From Bacteroidota bacterium (GTDB lineage Bacteria > Bacteroidota > Bacteroidia > Bacteroidales > Bacteroidaceae), in assembly GCA_023426145.1 (NCBI GenBank), contig JAFABG010000032.1, positions 1 through 49,118 on the forward strand: 49,118 nt of DNA, in the 5' to 3' direction. A program made the position numbers and the translations under genes. This document shows, one piece after another, positions 16,718 to 25,916 of the stretch (the first letter of the stretch is position 1; the number at the start of each line of letters is the position of its first letter). The notes below the pieces were generated by a model. That model made no database searches. It was given only the letters and a program-made list of their open reading frames with translations, and was not told where the DNA came from.

Positions 16718-16792
16718 CGGGGTGTAGCGCAGTCCGGTTAGCGCACCTGCTTTGGGAGCAGGGGGTCGTGGGTTCGAATCCCGCTACCCCGA
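16718..16792 (+). tRNA. tRNA-Pro (UGG), copy 2
   Basis: This is identical over all 75 nt to the copy 30 bp upstream, and the flanking bases after the gene are also nearly the same, which points to a recent tandem duplication. CCA is not encoded. Confidence 0.95.
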
Positions 16793-16793
16793 C

Positions 16794-16836
16794 AATAAAA
16801 AAGAGTTGGTACTAATTGTATCAACTCTTTTTTATT
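16794..16836. terminator. Bidirectional terminator between tRNA-Pro and trmN6
   Basis: Two 18-nt arms (16794-16811 and 16819-16836) pair with one G-T wobble around a 7-nt loop. A and T runs flank both sides of the stem, so it can serve the tRNA transcript and the convergent trmN6. Confidence 0.85.
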
Positions 16837-16842
16837 ACGATC

Positions 16843-17568
16843 TTATTCCATATATAAATAATAATCTTTTGTTAACCTTATATATTCTTCGCTATATTGA
16901 TGACGAGCTGATTCAATTAGTAACTCCTCTACAACACACTCCTTATCAACAAAAGAAAAAGAAACTAAAGTTCTCTTGGGATCTCCTCCCGACCTTGTTA
17001 TTACATTTAATAAACGAATTGGGTACAAATTATATTCGGCAGCTGCTCCTTTTAAAACAGCCACTGCATCTGTCGGTATCACTACTGTAAACAAACCTCC
17101 TTTATTTAATAATTGAGATACACCTTTCATTAAGCCATGATAGGTCAGTGAACCATTATGCCTAGCTATATTTCTCTGTCTATCTGGAGAAGCTAGAGAA
17201 TTCATAAAATATGGAGGATTCGATACTATAACATCAAATTTAGTCAAAGAGCGAAAAGACTGAAAATCTTGATGAAAAACCTCTATTAAATCTTGCCATG
17301 GAGAACGGGTAATATTTTCCTTGGCTTGTTCATAAGCTGACTCGTCAATTTCTAAAGCTGTAATACTCGCACGCTGCGAAGCACGCTGCGCTAGCATAAG
17401 CGCAACTAACCCTGTGCCGGTACCAATATCTAAAATCCGCTTTGCATCTCCAACAGAAGCCCAAGCTCCCAAAAGAACTCCATCTGTACCGACTTTCATG
17501 CCACATTTGTCATGCCAAACTGTAAACTGCTTAAACTGAAAGAAAGGATTTGATCTTTTATTAGCCAT
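16843..17568 (-). CDS. trmN6: tRNA1(Val) (adenine(37)-N6)-methyltransferase
   Basis: The 241-residue Rossmann methyltransferase has the SAM-binding LDIGTGTGL (46-54) and the catalytic NPPY (117-120) of N6-adenine methylases. The start (PFFQFKQF...GMKVGTDGVLLGAW) matches the YfiC/TrmN6 family, which modifies A37 of tRNA-Val in E. coli. A TATTTTTG -7-like box lies upstream on the minus strand (17613-17606). Related enzymes methylate rRNA or DNA, so the exact RNA target is inferred from similarity. Confidence 0.85.
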   Translation of the reverse strand: MANKRSNPFFQFKQFTVWHDKCGMKVGTDGVLLGAWASVGDAKRILDIGTGTGLVALMLAQRASQRASITALEIDESAYEQAKENITRSPWQDLIEVFHQDFQSFRSLTKFDVIVSNPPYFMNSLASPDRQRNIARHNGSLTYHGLMKGVSQLLNKGGLFTVVIPTDAVAVLKGAAAEYNLYPIRLLNVITRSGGDPKRTLVSFSFVDKECVVEELLIESARHQYSEEYIRLTKDYYLYME

Positions 17569-17710
17569 CTAAACCACTTTTTACTGATAATTACTCAAAA
17601 ACGTTCAAAAATAAATAATTATTATGGAATTATTTGAGAACTAACAGATATTTTGGCATTGTTTTTGTGTTTTTATGCTACACTGTGCTTTATAATTAGA
17701 GAGAATCAAT

Positions 17711-17718
17711 TAACTTTG
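17711..17718 (+). promoter_or_regulatory. -7 box for the lon-tgt-lptG operon
   Basis: TAACTTTG lies 53 bp before the lon ATG. A weak TTTA sits 18 bp upstream at 17689-17692. I saw no heat-shock-type inverted repeat such as CIRCE in the leader. Confidence 0.5.
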
Positions 17719-17770
17719 CAAACAATTTATGCATATGATAACATAGCATAAAATAAATAAAAACGAAAAG

Positions 17771-20230
17771 ATGAAAGAAAGATACTTTTTGGAAGATATA
17801 GCTGAAAATGGCTTTTCGCTAATTACTGATTACGATGGTAATGATGACCATGCATTCGATGTTAATATAAAATCAGGCGATATTCTTCCAGTACTTCCCC
17901 TCCGAAATATGGTACTTTTTCCAGGAGTATTTCTGCCAATTACTGTGGGTAGGAAAACTTCACTAAAACTAGTCCGAGAAGCTGAAAAAAAACACAAAGA
18001 TATTGCAGTTTTATGCCAAACATCTCCACATACTGAAGATCCAAAATTTGAAGACTTACATCTTATTGGTACCGTAGGACGAATTGTACGCGTGCTAGAA
18101 ATGCCTGACCAAACAACAACAGTCATTTTACAAGGAATGAAACGTTTGCGTCTTAAGGATATTGTAGAATCCCTCCCCTATCTTAAAGGGGAAGTTGAAC
18201 TTTTAGAAGAAGAACTTCCGAATAAAGATGACAAAGAATTTCAAGCTTTGGTTGAAGCATGTAAAGATCTAACAATGCGTTATATCAAATCTTCAGATAT
18301 ACTGCATCAAGACTCTTCATTTGCGATCAAAAACATCAGCAATCCAATGTTTCTTGTCAATTTCATATGCACAAACCTGCCTTTGAAAAAAGACGAGAAG
18401 ATTGAACTGATAGGAATTAATTCTCTTAGAGAACGTACCTATCACTTATTAGAAATATTAAACCGCGAAGTGCAATTAGCTGAAATAAAAGCCTCAATTC
18501 AGATGCGTGCTCGAGAAGATATAGATCAGCAACAACGTGAGTATTTCCTTCAGCAACAAATAAAAACGATCCAAGATGAATTAGGAGGAGGTAGCCAAGA
18601 GCAAGAAGTCGAAGAAATGCGACAGAAAGCCGAGAAAATGCATTGGAATACGGAAACAAAAGAGATATTTCTAAAGGAACTAGCAAAACTTGAGCGTACG
18701 CATCCTCAGTCGCCCGACTTCAGCATTCAATTGAACTATTTACAAACCATGCTAAATCTTCCATGGGGAATATATACGACAGATAATCTCAACTTAAAGA
18801 ATGCTGAGAAAACTTTAAATAAGGACCATTATGGACTTGAAAAGGTAAAAGAACGTATACTTGAACATTTAGCTGTACTCAAGCTCAAAGGAGATATGAA
18901 ATCACCAATCATCTGTCTATATGGGCCTCCGGGGGTTGGTAAAACATCTCTTGGAAAATCTATAGCATCCTCTCTCAAACGAAAATATGTTCGTATGTCG
19001 TTGGGCGGTGTACATGATGAAGCAGAAATCCGAGGGCATCGTAAAACATACATTGGGGCCATGCCAGGGAGAATTATTAAAAGCCTAATAAAAGCAGGCG
19101 CTTCAAACCCTGTGTTTATACTTGATGAGATAGATAAAGTCAGTGCTGATCGTCAAGGTGATCCATCATCCGCTTTGCTAGAAGTCCTTGATCCAGAACA
19201 AAACACAACCTTTCATGATAATTTTTTGGATGTGGACTATGATCTTTCTAAAGTATTATTTATTGCAACTGCAAACAATTTAAATACAATACCAGGACCT
19301 TTGTTGGATCGTATGGAGCTGATAGAAGTTAGTGGATATATAACAGAAGAAAAAATAGAAATTGCTCGTAAGCATTTACTGCCTAAAGAACTTGAAGCAA
19401 ATGGACTAAAAAAGGCAGATATAAAGATACCAAAGGATACTTTAGAGGCTATAATTGAGTCCTATACCCGTGAAAGCGGAGTACGCGAACTTGAAAAAAA
19501 AATAGGCAAAATTCTCCGTAAGTCAGCACGCCAATTTGCAACAGATGGATATTTCGCAAAAGCAGAAATTAAACCGACGGATTTATATGATTTCCTAGGC
19601 GCTCCAGAATATACGCGGGATAAATATCAGGGTAACAATTATGCAGGTGTAGTTACTGGATTAGCATGGACTGCAGTAGGTGGTGAAATTCTATTTGTAG
19701 AAACAAGTCTAAGTAAAGGAAAAGGAGGGCGCTTAACGCTAACTGGAAACTTAGGAGAAGTTATGAAAGAATCTGCTATGCTAGCTCTTGAATATATTAA
19801 AGCTCATGCCTCTATTTTAGGCTTGGATGAAGAAATTTTTGAGAATTGGAATATTCATATCCATGTGCCAGAAGGCGCCATACCTAAAGATGGACCGTCT
19901 GCTGGTATCACTATGGCTACTTCATTAGCTTCTGCATTAACTCAGCAGAAAGTAAAAGCGAATCTAGCTATGACTGGAGAAATAACACTTCGAGGCAAAG
20001 TTCTTCCAGTTGGTGGAATAAAAGAAAAAATTTTGGCAGCCAAACGTGCTGGAATTAAAGAAATAATATTAAGTTCAGAAAATAAAAAAAATATAGATGA
20101 AATACAAGATCTATATTTGAAGGGACTTAATTTTCATTATGTAGATGATATAAAAGAAGTATTCTCTATTGCTCTTACCAATGAGAAAGTTGAAGATGCT
20201 ATTGATTTATCTGTTAAGAAAACAAACTAA
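17771..20230 (+). CDS. lon: ATP-dependent protease Lon
   Basis: The 819-residue protein is a complete Lon protease, which degrades misfolded and regulatory proteins in the cytoplasm. It has the N-terminal substrate-binding domain (about 38-245), a coiled-coil linker, an AAA+ module with Walker A GPPGVGKTS (385-393), and a C-terminal protease domain with the Ser710-Lys753 dyad (GPSAGI and GGIKEK). Its length is slightly above that of E. coli Lon because of a short N-terminal extension. It is followed by tgt after 2 bp and then lptG after 3 bp, so the three are one transcription unit. Confidence 0.96.
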   Translation: MKERYFLEDIAENGFSLITDYDGNDDHAFDVNIKSGDILPVLPLRNMVLFPGVFLPITVGRKTSLKLVREAEKKHKDIAVLCQTSPHTEDPKFEDLHLIGTVGRIVRVLEMPDQTTTVILQGMKRLRLKDIVESLPYLKGEVELLEEELPNKDDKEFQALVEACKDLTMRYIKSSDILHQDSSFAIKNISNPMFLVNFICTNLPLKKDEKIELIGINSLRERTYHLLEILNREVQLAEIKASIQMRAREDIDQQQREYFLQQQIKTIQDELGGGSQEQEVEEMRQKAEKMHWNTETKEIFLKELAKLERTHPQSPDFSIQLNYLQTMLNLPWGIYTTDNLNLKNAEKTLNKDHYGLEKVKERILEHLAVLKLKGDMKSPIICLYGPPGVGKTSLGKSIASSLKRKYVRMSLGGVHDEAEIRGHRKTYIGAMPGRIIKSLIKAGASNPVFILDEIDKVSADRQGDPSSALLEVLDPEQNTTFHDNFLDVDYDLSKVLFIATANNLNTIPGPLLDRMELIEVSGYITEEKIEIARKHLLPKELEANGLKKADIKIPKDTLEAIIESYTRESGVRELEKKIGKILRKSARQFATDGYFAKAEIKPTDLYDFLGAPEYTRDKYQGNNYAGVVTGLAWTAVGGEILFVETSLSKGKGGRLTLTGNLGEVMKESAMLALEYIKAHASILGLDEEIFENWNIHIHVPEGAIPKDGPSAGITMATSLASALTQQKVKANLAMTGEITLRGKVLPVGGIKEKILAAKRAGIKEIILSSENKKNIDEIQDLYLKGLNFHYVDDIKEVFSIALTNEKVEDAIDLSVKKTN

Positions 20231-20232
20231 GA

Positions 20233-21363
20233 ATGACATTTGATCTACAATATACTGACACTAAAAGTAATGCTCGTGCAGGTCTAATTAATACCGACCA
20301 CGGGCAAATACAAACTCCTATATTTATGCCTGTTGGAACTTTGGGAACGGTTAAAGGAGTACATGTGACTGAGCTAAAAGATGATATCCAAGCGCAAATT
20401 ATCTTAGGTAATACTTACCATTTGTACTTACGCCCAGGATTAGATGTCATTGAAAAAGCAGGTGGATTACATTGCTTTAATAGTTTTGATCGCCCTATGC
20501 TAACCGATAGTGGAGGTTTTCAGGTCTTTTCACTAGCTGGCATCCGAAAGCTTCGAGAAGAAGGTGCTGAATTTCGTTCTCATATTGATGGTAGCAAGCA
20601 TATTTTCACCCCTGAAAAGGTAATGGATATAGAACGAACGATTGGTGCCGATATCATGATGGCCTTTGACGAATGTCCTCCTGGAGATTCGAATTATGAA
20701 TATGCCAAAAAGTCATTAGGGCTGACACACCGATGGTTAGATCGGTGCATTAAACGCTTTAATGAGACTGAACCAAAATATGGATATAATCAGTCTTTAT
20801 TTCCAATTGTTCAAGGCTGTGTATATCCAGATCTTCGTAAATATTCAGCCGAATATATAGCATCTAAAGAAGCTGACGGGAATGCGATCGGTGGGTTAGC
20901 TGTAGGTGAACCTGTTGAAAAAATGTACGAAATGATAGAAATCGTTAATGAAATTCTACCTAAAAGTAAACCACGCTACTTAATGGGAGTTGGAACCCCG
21001 GTCAATATACTTGAAGGTATTGAACGTGGAGTTGATATGTTCGATTGCGTAATGCCAACAAGAAATGGTAGAAATGGTATGCTATTTACAAAAGAAGGTA
21101 TCATCAACATGCGTAACAAAAAATGGGAAACAGATTTTTCTCCTATTGAGATAGATGGAGCTTCTAGTGTTGATACTTTATATAGTAAAGCATATCTACG
21201 TCACCTTTTTCATGCTCAAGAATTATTAGCTATGCAAATAGCTTCTATTCATAATCTAGCATTCTATTTATGGTTGGTTGGAGAGGCCAGGAAACATATT
21301 ATTGCTGGTGATTTTTCTACTTGGAAACCCATGATGATAAAAAAAGTTTCAACAAGACTATAA
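20233..21363 (+). CDS. tgt: tRNA-guanine transglycosylase lacking the zinc cysteines
   Basis: The 376-residue enzyme exchanges guanine-34 of GUN-anticodon tRNAs for a queuosine precursor. Catalytic residues are intact: general base Asp92 (TDSGGFQV) and nucleophile Asp271 (FDCVMPTRNGR). Bacterial Tgt normally binds structural zinc through CxCx2C plus a distant His. Here the aligned cysteines are Gly309, Ser311 and Asp314, while the His (His340 in SIHNL) remains. The surrounding helix (YSKAYLRHLF) is well conserved, so this looks like loss of the zinc site in a working gene. From memory other Bacteroides Tgt proteins look similar, but I could not check. It is cotranscribed with lon and lptG. 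Confidence 0.92.
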   Translation: MTFDLQYTDTKSNARAGLINTDHGQIQTPIFMPVGTLGTVKGVHVTELKDDIQAQIILGNTYHLYLRPGLDVIEKAGGLHCFNSFDRPMLTDSGGFQVFSLAGIRKLREEGAEFRSHIDGSKHIFTPEKVMDIERTIGADIMMAFDECPPGDSNYEYAKKSLGLTHRWLDRCIKRFNETEPKYGYNQSLFPIVQGCVYPDLRKYSAEYIASKEADGNAIGGLAVGEPVEKMYEMIEIVNEILPKSKPRYLMGVGTPVNILEGIERGVDMFDCVMPTRNGRNGMLFTKEGIINMRNKKWETDFSPIEIDGASSVDTLYSKAYLRHLFHAQELLAMQIASIHNLAFYLWLVGEARKHIIAGDFSTWKPMMIKKVSTRL

Positions 21364-21366
21364 AGA

Positions 21367-22464
21367 ATGAAAAGCAATCGATTCATAAAAAGACTGGATT
21401 GGTATATTATCAAGAAATTCTTGGGAACGTACGTATTTGCCATTGCGTTAATTATTTCAATAGCTGTGGTGTTTGATTTCAATGAAAAGATGGATAAATT
21501 GATGGAACACGAGGCTCCATGGAGTAAAATCATCTTTGAATACTACATGAATTTTATCCCATACTTTTCTAATCTATTTAGTCCTTTATTCGTTTTTATT
21601 GCTGTTATATTTTTCACTTCTAAACTAGCCGAAAACTCGGAAATCATAGCTATGTTTTCCACTGGAATGAGTTTTAAAAGAATGATGCGGCCTTACATGA
21701 TCTCAGCAGCAGTTATTGCTGTTATGACATTTACAATGAGCTCATTTATTATTCCAAGGGGGAGCGTCACTAGATTAAATTTTGAAGATAAATATATTAA
21801 ACCAAAGAAAGTTAATTCTGTAAGAAATGTACAGTTGGAAGTAGACAGTGGAGTAATTGCCTACATTGATAATTACAATGATGCAATGAAAACAGGAAAT
21901 CGATTTTCACTAGATAAATTTGTTGATAAAAAACTAGTGTCGCACTTAACAGCACGTCGTATTACATATGATACAACAACTGTAAATAAGTGGACTATCC
22001 ATGACTACATGATACGTGAATTAGATGGTTTGAAAGAGAAGATCACTAAAGGTGATCAAATCGATTCAATAATCAATATGGATCCAACAGACTTCTTGAT
22101 TATGAAGAACCAACAAGAGATGCTAACTAGTCCTCAGCTAAGTGAATATATTGAGAAACAGAAACGAAGAGGATTTGCTAATATCAAAGAGTTTGAGATA
22201 GAATATCACAAAAGAATTGCGATGTCATTTGCCTCTTTTATTTTAACTATTATTGGAGTTTCTCTTTCATCACGAAAAACCAAAGGTGGTATGGGATTAC
22301 ATTTAGGAATCGGGCTTGGACTTAGCTTCTCCTATATCCTATTTCAAACAATAACCTCTACCTTTGCAGTTAATGGAAATGTACCTCCTGCTATTGCTGT
22401 TTGGATTCCTAATGTACTATATGCTGGTATTGCTTTTTATTTGTACAGAAAAGCTCCCAAATAA
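21367..22464 (+). CDS. lptG: LptF/LptG-family LPS export permease
   Basis: The 365-residue protein has the YjgP/YjgQ layout: membrane segments near the N-terminus (about 15-37, 55-78 and 97-120), a periplasmic beta-jellyroll middle part, and three C-terminal membrane segments (from about 285). The family forms the inner-membrane half of the lipopolysaccharide export machine with LptB and LptC. LptF and LptG are hard to separate by eye; Bacteroidetes often have this gene beside tgt. It is the last gene of the lon-tgt unit and is followed by a strong terminator. Confidence 0.82.
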   Translation: MKSNRFIKRLDWYIIKKFLGTYVFAIALIISIAVVFDFNEKMDKLMEHEAPWSKIIFEYYMNFIPYFSNLFSPLFVFIAVIFFTSKLAENSEIIAMFSTGMSFKRMMRPYMISAAVIAVMTFTMSSFIIPRGSVTRLNFEDKYIKPKKVNSVRNVQLEVDSGVIAYIDNYNDAMKTGNRFSLDKFVDKKLVSHLTARRITYDTTTVNKWTIHDYMIRELDGLKEKITKGDQIDSIINMDPTDFLIMKNQQEMLTSPQLSEYIEKQKRRGFANIKEFEIEYHKRIAMSFASFILTIIGVSLSSRKTKGGMGLHLGIGLGLSFSYILFQTITSTFAVNGNVPPAIAVWIPNVLYAGIAFYLYRKAPK

Positions 22465-22498
22465 AAAGTGAGAGAATGAAATGAAAAAAGCATAAAAT

Positions 22499-22543
22499 AA
22501 AAATCCGCCTAATCTTTTAATTGAGTTTAGGCGGATTTTTTTT
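22499..22543 (+). terminator. Terminator of the lon-tgt-lptG operon
   Basis: Perfect 14-bp arms (22499-22512 and 22527-22540) contain ATCCGCCTAA and end in an uninterrupted T run. It starts 35 bp after the lptG stop. Confidence 0.9.
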
Positions 22544-22594
22544 GTTGTATTCATTTCCTCTTTTTCAATTCCTATCAGTAATTTAAGATGTTAG

Positions 22595-23101
22595 TTATCC
22601 AACCTTAATTACATAATTAGAAAGCTCTGCAGGAGAGATGTTTTTAGCTATAATAACACCATTTCCATCCAATAAATAGTTAACAAACCCCTTATTTAAA
22701 CTGTATTTTTTAAATAGTTCGGAATTTTCACCTTCAGTTTCTACAAAACAAGTAGGTGTAACTATTTGGTCCATACGAATAGTTTCTTTAAAAATTGATT
22801 GAAATTCATCAAAAGAAATAGAAACCATCCTAACATTGCGGGAAGAACGAAGCACATTACTAAAACTAACATTTAGCATCCGGGAATTTGCATCGTAACT
22901 TGCCCAAAAACTAAGCAACACATAGGTGCCCTTCAAAGTAGCAAGTGTGAAATCTTGCTTATTATTTGACGTAGATTCAATTTTAAAATCTGGGGCTACG
23001 TCTCCCTCATTCAAACCTCTAGTCGGTTTGTCTTTCTCTATGAAAGCGGTCAAGGAAAAAATCAGTAATACAACAAAAATCCATTTTACATAAGAATTCA
23101 T
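22595..23101 (-). CDS. TlpA/redoxin-like exported protein without a CXXC motif
   Basis: The 168-residue protein has an N-terminal hydrophobic segment (about 6-20) and then a thioredoxin-fold core: GDVAPDFKIES, the LKGTYVLLSFWAS strand, and a late EGENSELFKKYSL region. At the active-site position the usual WCxxC is replaced by YDANS (69-73), and only one cysteine remains elsewhere (PTCF). It cannot act as a thiol oxidoreductase by the standard mechanism; a binding or chaperone role is conceivable. Its promoter reads CTTG-N21-TACCTTTG on the minus strand (23264-23232), giving a leader of about 120 nt. Confidence 0.75.
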   Translation of the reverse strand: MNSYVKWIFVVLLIFSLTAFIEKDKPTRGLNEGDVAPDFKIESTSNNKQDFTLATLKGTYVLLSFWASYDANSRMLNVSFSNVLRSSRNVRMVSISFDEFQSIFKETIRMDQIVTPTCFVETEGENSELFKKYSLNKGFVNYLLDGNGVIIAKNISPAELSNYVIKVG

Positions 23102-23231
23102 GTAATGCGGTTTTAGTTAATACTATCCGGGCCTGTTTTAAAAGCAGTAGTTTTCTCCCGAAACGTTTTTTATAAGCTCTTGATGAAACAAAATCACTGA
23201 TTATCAGAGCCTATGTTTTGAAAACTGGATG

Positions 23232-23264
23232 CAAAGGTAAGGAAATATAAAAATAACTTCCAAG
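23232..23264 (-). promoter_or_regulatory. Promoter of the redoxin-like gene
   Basis: On the minus strand CTTG at 23264-23261 is followed after 21 bp by TACCTTTG at 23239-23232, close to the Bacteroides TTTG/TAnnTTTG consensus. Confidence 0.55.
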
Positions 23265-23334
23265 GGAATAAGTACATTTCTTGTTTTACGTAGTGTTTTT
23301 TATGTTATTTAGCATAAAAACAAACTTTTTTCTT

Positions 23335-23342
23335 TACTTTTG
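23335..23342 (+). promoter_or_regulatory. -7 box that fixes the serB start
   Basis: TACTTTTG lies 22 bp before the ATG at 23365. It falls inside a longer open frame that begins at 23281, so the upstream start codons would not be on the transcript. Confidence 0.55.
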
Positions 23343-23364
23343 CAAAATAAAAGTTTATTTCTAT

Positions 23365-24594
23365 ATGCAACTATCAAATACTGAGTTGATTCTAATTCGA
23401 GTGACTGGCGAAGATCGTCCAGGACTTACCGCTTCTATTACTGAAATTTTAGCTAAATACGATGCAACTATCCTTGATATTGGGCAAGCAGATATTCATA
23501 ACACTCTCTCCTTAGGTATTTTATTTAAAAGCGAAGAACGACACTCTGGATTAATTATGAAGGAGCTATTATTTAAAGCTTCATCATTAGGCGTTACAAT
23601 TCGCTTTGAACCAATTGGGACAGACCAATATGAAGAGTGGGTAGGAATGCAAGGCAAGAATCGCTACATATTAACTGTATTAGGGCGAAAACTTTCTGCG
23701 CGACAAATCTCTGCTGCCACAAGAATATTAGCTGAGCAAGATTTAAATATAGATGCTATTAAGCGCTTAACTGGAAGAATTCCTTTAGAAGAAGGAAAAA
23801 CTGAAACTCGTACTAGAGCTTGTATAGAACTATCTGTACGTGGTACCCCCAAAGACCGTATTGCAATGCAGGAGCGTATGATGAAATTAGCAAATGAGCA
23901 AGAAATGGACTTTTCCTTCCAGCAAGATAATATGTATCGCCGAATGAGACGCTTAATTTGTTTTGATATGGATTCAACCTTAATTGAGACAGAAGTAATA
24001 GACGAACTTGCTATGCGAGCAGGTGTTGGAGATGAAGTCAAAGCAATCACAGAAAGTGCCATGCGTGGAGAAATAGACTTCACAGAAAGCTTTACACAAC
24101 GCGTTGCTCTTTTAAAAGGATTAGATGAGTCTGTTATGCAAGAAATAGCAGAAAACCTACCTATCACAGAAGGAGTAGATAGATTAATGTATGTTTTGAA
24201 AAAATATGGCTACAAAATCGCCATTCTGTCAGGTGGCTTCACCTATTTCGGCCAATATCTTCAAAAGAAATATGGCATCGACTATGTTTATGCAAATGAA
24301 TTAGAAATTTTAAATGGTAAATTAACAGGGCGTTATTTAGGAGATGTTGTTGATGGTAAACGAAAAGCAGAGCTCCTACGTTTAATAGCACAAGTAGAGA
24401 AGGTAGATATCGCACAAACTATTGCTGTTGGAGACGGGGCCAATGACCTTCCTATGTTAGGAATAGCAGGGCTCGGTATTGCTTTTCATGCTAAGCCTAA
24501 AGTAGTAGCCAATGCAAAACAATCCATCAACACTATTGGCTTAGATGGGGTTCTCTATTTTTTAGGTTTCAAAGATTCTTATTTGAATATATAA
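23365..24594 (+). CDS. serB: Phosphoserine phosphatase with N-terminal ACT domains
   Basis: The enzyme removes phosphate from phosphoserine in the last step of serine synthesis. From the ATG at 23365 it has 409 residues: two ACT-like regulatory regions (about 6-85 and 100-180) and then a HAD domain with the nucleophile motif DMDST (Asp201, Asp203), a LSGGF motif II and GDGANDLPML near the end. The longer frame from 23281 would add 28 hydrophobic, unconserved residues and includes the promoter, so I reject it. Serine is also the substrate of the SPT encoded 8 kb away, although no direct link is visible. Confidence 0.92.
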   Translation: MQLSNTELILIRVTGEDRPGLTASITEILAKYDATILDIGQADIHNTLSLGILFKSEERHSGLIMKELLFKASSLGVTIRFEPIGTDQYEEWVGMQGKNRYILTVLGRKLSARQISAATRILAEQDLNIDAIKRLTGRIPLEEGKTETRTRACIELSVRGTPKDRIAMQERMMKLANEQEMDFSFQQDNMYRRMRRLICFDMDSTLIETEVIDELAMRAGVGDEVKAITESAMRGEIDFTESFTQRVALLKGLDESVMQEIAENLPITEGVDRLMYVLKKYGYKIAILSGGFTYFGQYLQKKYGIDYVYANELEILNGKLTGRYLGDVVDGKRKAELLRLIAQVEKVDIAQTIAVGDGANDLPMLGIAGLGIAFHAKPKVVANAKQSINTIGLDGVLYFLGFKDSYLNI

Positions 24595-24613
24595 TATAGA
24601 TCAAAAAATAGTT

Positions 24614-24621
24614 TATCTTTG
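24614..24621 (+). promoter_or_regulatory. -7 box of the DEAD-box helicase gene
   Basis: TATCTTTG lies 18 bp before the ATG at 24640, giving a leader of only about 10-15 nt. The longer reading frame begins with a TTG inside this box and is therefore not used. Confidence 0.55.
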
Positions 24622-24639
24622 TCGACAAATAAAAATAGA

Positions 24640-25902
24640 ATGAAGTTTTCCGAACTAAAATTGAACGCAAATGTGCTAGAAGCGCTTGACGCTATGCGCT
24701 TTGAAGAATGTACACCTATACAAGAACAAGCAATTCCACTAATATTAGAAGGTAAAGATTTAATAGCAGTTGCGCAAACAGGAACTGGCAAAACCGCAGC
24801 ATTTTTGCTACCTATATTAAATAAACTATCAGAAGGAGAACATCCTGAGGATGCTATTAACTGCGTTATTATGTCTCCAACACGCGAACTAGCCCAACAG
24901 ATAGACCAGCAAATGGAAGGTTTCTCCTACTTTATGCCTATTTCAAGTGTAGCTGTATATGGGGGAAACGATGGGATTCTTTTCGAACAGCAAAAAAAAG
25001 GTCTCACTTTAGGTGCAGATGTTGTAATATCAACACCAGGTAGACTTATTGCACATTTGAGCCTTGGATATGTCGACTTGTCTAAAGTTTCTTTCTTTAT
25101 ATTGGATGAAGCCGATCGAATGTTAGACATGGGGTTTTATGAAGATATAATGCAAATTGTAAAATATTTGCCCAAAGAGCGACAGACAATAATGTTCTCT
25201 GCTACTATGCCGGCAAAAATACAGCAACTTGCTAATACTATCCTTAATAATCCATCAGAGATAAAACTAGCTGTATCCAAGCCTGCCGAAAAAATCATTC
25301 AAGCAGCATATATCTGTTACGAGAATCAAAAGCTAGGTATTATTCGCAGTCTATTTTTAGATCAGGTTCCTGAACGTGTAATCATCTTTGCTTCTTCCAA
25401 AATAAAAGTGAAAGAGGTTACTAAAGCTTTGAAAATGATGAAACTGAATGTAGGAGAAATGCATTCTGATCTAGAACAAGCGCAACGGGAAATGGTTATG
25501 TATGAATTTAAAGCTGGAAAAGTTAATATTTTAGTTGCAACTGACATTGTCGCACGAGGAATAGATATCGATGATATACGTCTAGTTATTAATTTCGACG
25601 TACCCCATGATAGTGAGGATTATGTGCACAGAATAGGGCGAACAGCACGTGCTAATAATGATGGAGTAGCCCTAACATTTGTTAGTGAAAAAGAACAAAA
25701 CAATTTCAAAGCTATAGAAAAATTTCTAGAGAAAGACATCTATAAAATACCTGTTCCTGAAGAATTAGGAGATGCACCTGAATATAATCCTCATTCATAT
25801 AATAACAAAAAAAGAGATTATTCAAAGAAAGCTAATTTCAAAGGAAAAAAGAATAACTTTAACCGTGCAAAAAACAACCGACCTTCTCCTCCACTCGATT
25901 AA
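24640..25902 (+). CDS. DEAD-box ATP-dependent RNA helicase (RhlE-like)
   Basis: The 420-residue protein has the full motif set: the Q motif (TPIQEQAIP), AQTGTGKT (45-52), PTRELA (80-85), TPGR (132-135), DEAD (156-159), SATMP (187-191) and HRIGRTAR. The C-terminal tail (about 370-420) is basic and Asn/Lys-rich, typical of helicases acting on rRNA or cold-structured mRNA. The closest named group is RhlE; the target RNA is not predictable. The basic tail and single-gene layout are usual. It converges with the DUF4738 gene. Confidence 0.9.
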   Translation: MKFSELKLNANVLEALDAMRFEECTPIQEQAIPLILEGKDLIAVAQTGTGKTAAFLLPILNKLSEGEHPEDAINCVIMSPTRELAQQIDQQMEGFSYFMPISSVAVYGGNDGILFEQQKKGLTLGADVVISTPGRLIAHLSLGYVDLSKVSFFILDEADRMLDMGFYEDIMQIVKYLPKERQTIMFSATMPAKIQQLANTILNNPSEIKLAVSKPAEKIIQAAYICYENQKLGIIRSLFLDQVPERVIIFASSKIKVKEVTKALKMMKLNVGEMHSDLEQAQREMVMYEFKAGKVNILVATDIVARGIDIDDIRLVINFDVPHDSEDYVHRIGRTARANNDGVALTFVSEKEQNNFKAIEKFLEKDIYKIPVPEELGDAPEYNPHSYNNKKRDYSKKANFKGKKNNFNRAKNNRPSPPLD

Positions 25903-25916
25903 ATAAGAAAACACAT

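Noticed and set aside
16752..17090. A 112-codon plus-strand open frame starting inside the second tRNA-Pro and running into trmN6
   Set aside because: It reads through a tRNA gene and a terminator and is antisense to a well-conserved methyltransferase.
23281..23364. Longer N-terminus for SerB
   Set aside because: The added residues are unconserved, and the -7 box at 23335-23342 lies inside them.
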